The translations under genes were made by a program, and so were the position numbers. A stretch of DNA of 64,000 nt from Anaerolineales bacterium. Lineage in GTDB: Bacteria; Chloroflexota; Anaerolineae; Anaerolineales; UBA11579. Positions 59,655 to 64,000 of this stretch are shown one piece after another. The DNA lies in assembly GCA_019637675.1 (NCBI GenBank), contig JAHBVE010000001.1, forward strand, positions 310,001-374,000, in the 5' to 3' direction. Every line of letters starts with the position of its first letter. Positions within the stretch are counted from its first letter, which is position 1. The notes under the pieces are model-generated. The model saw only the letters and a list, made by a program, of their open reading frames with translations, was not told the origin of the DNA and did no database searches.

Positions 59655-60178
59655 GCTTGCATGCTACAGCGGCGAGATGAGGGCAGGCTGTGAATTGTGC
59701 GTGCTGCGCACGCGGCAGAAGCTACTCGGCTCCGCCGAGTAACGCTTCTGCGTTGAGCGATGTATGGGGAGGGGGGTTCTGTGTATCCCGAGGGCAGCGA
59801 GGGATCCTTGTTGGCGCTTAAGCAGCTCAAGCACAGCACAGAAGACTTGCCAGCAAGGATCCTTCGCTGGTGGTGAGTCGGCGGTCTGGTGTGGGTTCAA
59901 GCACCCGCTCAGGATGACACGGGGTGGGGGGTGTACCAGATTGACTTCATGCCAGTTGACAAGAGTTCAACATTGACCCAGTAGGGGCGGGTCTTAGACC
60001 CGCCCCTACGCGGCCGGTGTTTGAGTAAATGCCAGCTGGCGGAGAACTGCACTGAGGGTGCGCGCTACTTAGAAGACCCCAGCGAGGATCCTTCGCTGGT
60101 GGTGAGTCGGCGGTCTGGTGTGGGTTCAAGCACCCGCTCAGGATGACACGGGGGTGGTTTCTCTTCGGAATGGCAAAT
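59655..60178. repeat. Repeat-filled intergenic region
   Basis: About 520 bp without a gene. It holds a hairpin GCAGAAGCTACTCGG ... CCGAGTAACGCTTCTGC at about 59715-59751, a unit starting ATCCCGAGGGCAGCGAGGG (about 59780) and ending CAGGATGACACGGGG (about 59920), the longest CCCCTAC palindrome of the window (GTAGGGGCGGGTC-TTA-GACCCGCCCCTAC, 59981-60009), and a second partial unit (about 60065-60152) that shares GGATCCTTCGCTGGTGGTGA with the first. Confidence 0.85.
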
Positions 60179-60592
60179 CTAGGTCAACGATTGACCAGCG
60201 CCCAGGGTCCAGGCGCTGGGGTGCTTTTCGAAGCCGATATGGGGGTAATAGTCCACTGCGGCCGGGGCGGCCAGCAGGATGATCTTGGCGTCTGGCCCCA
60301 GGGCGGCCTGGGTCTCGCGGATCAGCTGCTTGCCGATGCCGCCGCGCTGGTGGCTGGAGCTGACCGCCAGGTCAGACAGGTAGCAGCAGTAGACCCAATC
60401 CGTCACGGAGCGGGAGATGCCGACCAGCTGCTCACCCTCCCAGGCGCTGACGATCAGGTTTGCGTTGGCCAGCATCTGGCGCATGCGCTCGGTATCGTCC
60501 ACGGGGCGGCGCTCGCCCAGGGTGCTGGTGCGGTACACCTGGATGGCGGCTTCCAGGTCCAGGGGGACGTTCACTTTGTAGGTGATGCTCAT
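60179..60592 (-). CDS. GNAT acetyltransferase
   Basis: A 137-residue GNAT-fold protein. The acetyl-CoA binding loop is LAVSSSHQRGGIGKQLIRETQAAL, followed by AAVDYYPHIGFEKHPSAW, the standard C-terminal motif. Substrate unknown. It is convergent with the repeat region and diverges from nirK. Confidence 0.87.
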   Translation of the reverse strand: MSITYKVNVPLDLEAAIQVYRTSTLGERRPVDDTERMRQMLANANLIVSAWEGEQLVGISRSVTDWVYCCYLSDLAVSSSHQRGGIGKQLIRETQAALGPDAKIILLAAPAAVDYYPHIGFEKHPSAWTLGAGQSLT

Positions 60593-60712
60593 GGTTGGCT
60601 CGCTTTCTGGGCTGGCTGGGACAAATCGCCAGTGAAGTAAGGATAATCGTACCTAAGGCTTTTTTGGCGATTGGCATACATTTGGGGGAAATACCTCTAT
60701 CAAGGGAGAGTT

Positions 60713-62185
60713 ATGCCACGAAAATTCGCAGTTCCCATCCTTATCCTGACCGTGCTCAGCTTGCTGCTCAGCGGCTGTTATTCGATCGAGCGCGAGCAGA
60801 CCTCGATCAAGGCCACGCTGAACGCTATGCAAGACCAGCTCAACGGCGAAAGCGGCCACAGCACCGGCCAAACCCCCAGCACCCCTGTGCCCCAGGCCGA
60901 AGCGCCGGATGGCCCGGCGGATGTGTCGTACACGCTGACCACGGGTGTTGCCGGGCACAACCTGGTGTTCATCGGTGTAGGCGGCGAGATCGATGGAGTG
61001 CATAACCCCACGCTGCTGGCCCAGCCGGGCGATATCGTAGAGATCACCCTGGTGAACGCCGAGGCGGTGCAGCATAACCTGCAGATCGATGACTTCGGGG
61101 TCGATACTGGCATGCTGAGCGGCCAGGGCGAACAGCAGACCATCAAGTTCGTGGCTGACCGTGAAGGCAGCTTCACCTATTTCTGCGTCGTGCCCGGCCA
61201 CCAGGCCGCCGGCATGCAGGGCACCCTGCAGGTGGGCAGCGGCGATAGCGCGGCGGCCGCCTCGGTGGTCAAGAGCCCCAGCGACCTGCCGGCCGCGGTG
61301 GGCGCCCGCGGCCCGCAGCTGGTGCAGGCCGAGCTGGTTGCGGAGGAGGTCGTGGGCCAACTGGCGGACGGCACCACCTATCCGTACTTTACGTTCAATG
61401 GCACCGTGCCCGGCCCGTTCATCCGTGCCCGCGTAGGTGACACGGTCGAGATCACGCTGCGCAACGAGACCAGCAGCACCTTCGTGCACTCGGTGGACTT
61501 GCATGCCGCCACCGGCCCCGGCGGCGGCGGCGAGGTGACCCAGGTGCAGCCTGGCGAGACCAAGACCTTCACCTTCACCGCGCTCAACCCGGGCATCTAC
61601 GTCTATCACTGCGCCACGCCCAGTGTGCCGCACCACATTGCCAGCGGTATGTACGGCCTGATCCTGATCGAGCCGGCTGGTGGCCTGCCGCCGGTGGACC
61701 GCGAGTTCTATGTGATGCAAGGCGAGATCTACACCGAAGAGCCGTTTGGCACGCCGGGCCAGCTGACCTTCAGCCATGAGAAGATGGCCAATGAAGATCC
61801 GGAGTACTTCGTGTTCAACGGTGCGGTCGGCGCGGTGGGTTTGGCGAGCGAAGCCAACATGCTACAGGCCAATGTGGGCGATACTGTGCGCATCTTTGTC
61901 GGCGTGGGCGGGCCCAACTTCACCTCGTCGTTCCATGTGATCGGCGAGATCTTCGACAGGGCCTATGCCTTCGGCTCACTGACGGCGGCGCCGCTCACGG
62001 ATGTGCAGACCATTAGTGTGCCGCCCGGCGGCGCGGTCATGGTGGAGTTCGATGTCGAATACCCCGGCCACTATGTGCTGGTGGATCATGCGCTTAGCCG
62101 CCTGGAGCGCGGTTTGGTGGGCATGCTGCACGTGCAGGGCGCAGCGGACCCCAGCATCTTCAAAGAAGGCCCAGCCAACCCTTGA
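60713..62185 (+). CDS. nirK: Copper nitrite reductase with extra N-terminal cupredoxin domain
   Basis: A 490-residue lipoprotein (signal ending LLSGC). Residues about 75-190 are a complete cupredoxin with type-1 ligands (VQHNLQ; YFCVVPGHQAAGM). Residues about 210-490 are the two-domain NirK: type-1 site HSVDLHAATG, YHCATPSVPHHIASGM; type-2 site His in VDLHAA and YHC and the later VDHALSRLERG; the catalytic Asp is in HSVDLH and the catalytic His in SSFHVIGEIFD. All ligands look intact, so it should reduce nitrite to NO, with electrons perhaps relayed through the fused cupredoxin. Start ATG 60713 follows AAGGGAGAG. Confidence 0.93.
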   Translation: MPRKFAVPILILTVLSLLLSGCYSIEREQTSIKATLNAMQDQLNGESGHSTGQTPSTPVPQAEAPDGPADVSYTLTTGVAGHNLVFIGVGGEIDGVHNPTLLAQPGDIVEITLVNAEAVQHNLQIDDFGVDTGMLSGQGEQQTIKFVADREGSFTYFCVVPGHQAAGMQGTLQVGSGDSAAAASVVKSPSDLPAAVGARGPQLVQAELVAEEVVGQLADGTTYPYFTFNGTVPGPFIRARVGDTVEITLRNETSSTFVHSVDLHAATGPGGGGEVTQVQPGETKTFTFTALNPGIYVYHCATPSVPHHIASGMYGLILIEPAGGLPPVDREFYVMQGEIYTEEPFGTPGQLTFSHEKMANEDPEYFVFNGAVGAVGLASEANMLQANVGDTVRIFVGVGGPNFTSSFHVIGEIFDRAYAFGSLTAAPLTDVQTISVPPGGAVMVEFDVEYPGHYVLVDHALSRLERGLVGMLHVQGAADPSIFKEGPANP

Positions 62186-62206
62186 TAAGGAGGAGAGGCT
62201 GGTAAC

Positions 62207-62240
62207 AAAAGGAGCGCAGCGAAAGCTGCGCTCCTTTTTT
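62207..62240 (+). terminator. Intrinsic terminator after nirK
   Basis: AAAAGGAGCGCAGC-GAAA-GCTGCGCTCCTTTTTT; 14-bp stem. Confidence 0.93.
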
Positions 62241-62374
62241 GCGGCTGGAGTATAAGCCGATTGAGTGGAGATGAAAGCATCGATGAATGCAACAAACCTA
62301 CAGATTAGGCATATCGCCGCGTTGGAGAACGGGATCTGAGCCTATTAATTTGTTGGCTAGCTTGACCCGTTCTC

Positions 62375-63448
62375 CTACTTTGAGCGACGGAAGGAGATCG
62401 CCATTGAGATGAAGAACAACAGGATCGCCATGCCGTTGAGCATGCCGCCCCAGCGGCGGATGTTGGCATCCAGCAGCAGGTTGCCGGCCACGCGCACCAG
62501 CAGCGAGGTATGCAGCAGGGTGAGCGGCAAGTATAGGATGGGGTGATAGACCGCCGTGCGCGCCAGGATGGCCGGCAGAATGATCGGCCCGTGGGCGAAG
62601 ACCATCGAGAGCACAAAGCCCACGAACATGCCGTGCCAGTAAGCGTCATAGATCAGGCCGGCGACTTGCGGCCCGTGCAGCAGACCCAGGATGGCGCTGG
62701 CGCCCAGCCATATGTAGCCCAGCCCCAGCGCTACGGCGATGTAGCGCGGCAGGCCGTGGCTGCGCAGCGTGACGCGCACCACGTCGTAACGCAGGAACCA
62801 TACACATAAGCCCAGCAGCGCCAGGTTGAACAGCCGCGCCCCGTTGGTGAAATCGAAAGCTACCAGCACTGCGCCGGCCAGCAGGGCGGCCACCGCCAAC
62901 AGGAAGCCGGCTTGCGCGCCGCGGCTGGGCCGCAGCAGGCGGCCCAGCTCCAGGCGCTCGCCGGCGATGGTGAGCAGCAGGAAGGCTGCCCACCAGTACA
63001 CGACCAGCGAGAGCGGCTGGCCCAGCATCCACAGCAGGTTGCCCACCAGCCAGCTGGCGGCGCCCAGCGCCATGACGCGGGTGTAGTTGGCCGGCGCCTG
63101 GCGCACGATCAGCACGCCGATCAGCGTGAAGCTGAGGCTGGCGAGCACGAAGAGCCAGGCGGCGGGCCAGGCCTGGCCGAAGGCCAGCAGCAGCCCGGCG
63201 GCTGCGCTGCAGGCCGGGCCGATGTACATCCAACGGCGGCTGAGCGCCACGGCGCGCTCGAGGGCGATCAGCGTGCCGAAGAAGCCGCATACCATCAGCG
63301 GGCCGTGGGCGATCGGCAGCTGGCTGGGCAGGCTGGGCAGCGCCCAGCCGATGCGCGCCAGACCGGCCAGGACCGCCAGCACCAGCAAGATCACGCATAC
63401 GGCCAGTAGCGGCAAACGGAAACGGAAGAAAGCAGGCTTGGTATTCAT
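62375..63448 (-). CDS. NnrS-like multi-pass membrane protein
   Basis: A 357-residue protein with about ten to eleven membrane helices. AHGPLMVCGFFGTLIALERAVALS at the start and DAYWHGMFVGFVLSMVFAHGPIILPAIL near the end match the conserved His-containing segments of NnrS-type proteins, haem/copper membrane proteins linked to denitrification and NO stress. It lies next to nirK in convergent orientation, which supports a role in NO handling. ATG at 63448 is favoured (a longer frame lacks support). TAGACT ends 7 nt upstream, so the mRNA is probably leaderless. Confidence 0.75.
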   Translation of the reverse strand: MNTKPAFFRFRLPLLAVCVILLVLAVLAGLARIGWALPSLPSQLPIAHGPLMVCGFFGTLIALERAVALSRRWMYIGPACSAAAGLLLAFGQAWPAAWLFVLASLSFTLIGVLIVRQAPANYTRVMALGAASWLVGNLLWMLGQPLSLVVYWWAAFLLLTIAGERLELGRLLRPSRGAQAGFLLAVAALLAGAVLVAFDFTNGARLFNLALLGLCVWFLRYDVVRVTLRSHGLPRYIAVALGLGYIWLGASAILGLLHGPQVAGLIYDAYWHGMFVGFVLSMVFAHGPIILPAILARTAVYHPILYLPLTLLHTSLLVRVAGNLLLDANIRRWGGMLNGMAILLFFISMAISFRRSK

Positions 63449-63532
63449 TGCGGTAAGTCTAATCCTGCTTTGCGAGCCTGGCAGGGGAGCTGCCGGGCTC
63501 GCCAGGCGGTGCAATTCTTTAAGCTTCGAGCA

Positions 63533-63560
63533 TTGATTTTTGGGGGCAACCTAATAAAAT
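63533..63560 (+). promoter_or_regulatory. Promoter of the solute-binding lipoprotein
   Basis: TTGATT (63533-63538), 16-bp spacer, TAAAAT (63555-63560). Predicted leader about 120 nt, containing the terminator-like hairpin below. Confidence 0.5.
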
Positions 63561-63623
63561 ATTCAAAATGACGGTAGATGGAGACTGTCCCTGTCCCAAC
63601 TGCTTTAAGGGAGCTTAAGTAGC

Positions 63624-63663
63624 AAAACTGTACGGGCGAGTACGGCCCCAGTACAGTTTTTTT
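63624..63663 (+). terminator. Terminator-like hairpin in a leader
   Basis: AAAACTGTAC (63624-63633) and GTACAGTTTT (63651-63660) with a T-run of seven, 25 bp before the ATG of the next gene. It sits between a possible promoter and the gene, so it may attenuate it. Confidence 0.65.
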
Positions 63664-63688
63664 GTTTAACAATGTTTAAGGAGAGAGA

Positions 63689-64000
63689 ATGACATTGAAC
63701 AAAATCAAAAATGTTGTATTGGTTCTGCTGGCGGCGGCCATGTTGGCTGCCTGCGGCGGCGCGGCTGCGGCCCCCAACACCCAACTGGTGGTGCTGGAGT
63801 GGTCTGGTTATGAGGAGCCCAGCTACTGGGAGCCTTTTGCCTTGCAACACCCGGAGATCGAGCCGGAGTACAGCTTTTTTGGTGAGGATGCCGAAGCCTA
63901 TTCCAAGGCGCAGAGCGGCTTCCAGTTCGATGTGGTGCACCCTTGTGGCAGCTGGTGGGGCCTGTACGTTGAGGCCGGCCTGGTGATGCCGCTGGACACC
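63689..64000 (+). CDS. Extracellular solute-binding lipoprotein, 3' end cut by window edge
   Basis: The first 104 residues of a lipoprotein (signal KIKNVVLVLLAAAMLAACGG, lipobox LAAC). After the linker, LVVLEWSGYEEPSYWEPFAL and GFQFDVVHPCGSWWGLYVEA resemble spermidine/putrescine-type (PotD-like) binding proteins of ABC uptake systems. The gene runs off the window in frame. AAGGAGAGAG precedes the ATG. Confidence 0.82.
   Translation, partial: MTLNKIKNVVLVLLAAAMLAACGGAAAAPNTQLVVLEWSGYEEPSYWEPFALQHPEIEPEYSFFGEDAEAYSKAQSGFQFDVVHPCGSWWGLYVEAGLVMPLDT

Noticed and set aside
60600..60712. Possible FNR/Nnr box upstream of nirK (TTGGCGATTGGCAT).
   Set aside because: It does not match TTGAT-N4-ATCAA; the half-sites are missing.

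Overview
The window reads as one stretch of a GC-rich bacterial chromosome, most likely Chloroflexota (Anaerolineae-type). This is inferred from gene content, not from a marker tree. Clues are many small lipoproteins with a Thr/Pro linker behind an LAAC-type lipobox, SH3-like and NBR1-type surface domains, an ECF sigma factor next to a DUF5667 protein, abundant c-di-GMP enzymes, a cupredoxin-fused copper nitrite reductase, and families of short intergenic palindromes. No rRNA, tRNA or CRISPR array was recognised. Genes are densely packed on both strands and mostly in short transcription units.

Layout. 0-9 kb: the 3' part of leuS, membrane proteins including a GT87-like glycosyltransferase, metG, and a PAP2 phosphatase with a lipid kinase. 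9-15 kb: an NfuA-type Fe-S protein, an ArsR-DUF2087 regulator between two repeat-filled gaps, a yceD-rpoD unit with a leader hairpin, rdgB, and a small zinc-ribbon/membrane pair. 15-20 kb: an island of five lipoproteins (three SH3-like, one NBR1-domain, one TPR), each unit closed by a strong terminator. 20-27 kb: two cold-shock proteins, two HD-GYP proteins, an ECF sigma/DUF5667/VPT-repeat operon and a lone receiver protein. 27-39 kb: two zinc-protease-like lipoproteins, an orphan ModB-like permease, trmB, a thioesterase, an FHA-GAF class III cyclase, small regulators, a GT39-like transferase, a PduO adenosyltransferase and a NarL-type histidine kinase. 39-45 kb: a hydrolase and two diguanylate cyclases. 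45-59 kb: an orphan phage terminase, a beta-propeller lipoprotein, typA, a large secreted beta-helix protein, a PAS protein, a rhomboid protease and an orphan phage portal gene with a frameshift. 59-64 kb: an intradiol dioxygenase lipoprotein, more repeats, the cupredoxin-NirK fusion, an NnrS-like membrane protein and the start of a solute-binding lipoprotein.

How it fits together. Much of the accessory content concerns the cell surface (lipoproteins, SH3, NBR1, beta-helix, propeller, proteases, glycosyltransferases) and its control by second messengers (two GGDEF proteins with I-sites, two HD-GYP proteins, one cyclase). NirK and the NnrS-like protein suggest nitrite/NO handling.

Three patterns stand out. 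First, in about eleven genes a TANNNT hexamer ends 6-7 nt before the start codon, which implies leaderless mRNAs alongside normal Shine-Dalgarno genes. Second, several dispersed repeat families fill the gaps, and one palindrome sits in frame inside metG. Third, a terminator-like hairpin lies between a consensus promoter and the yceD-rpoD genes, so the primary sigma factor may be under leader control.
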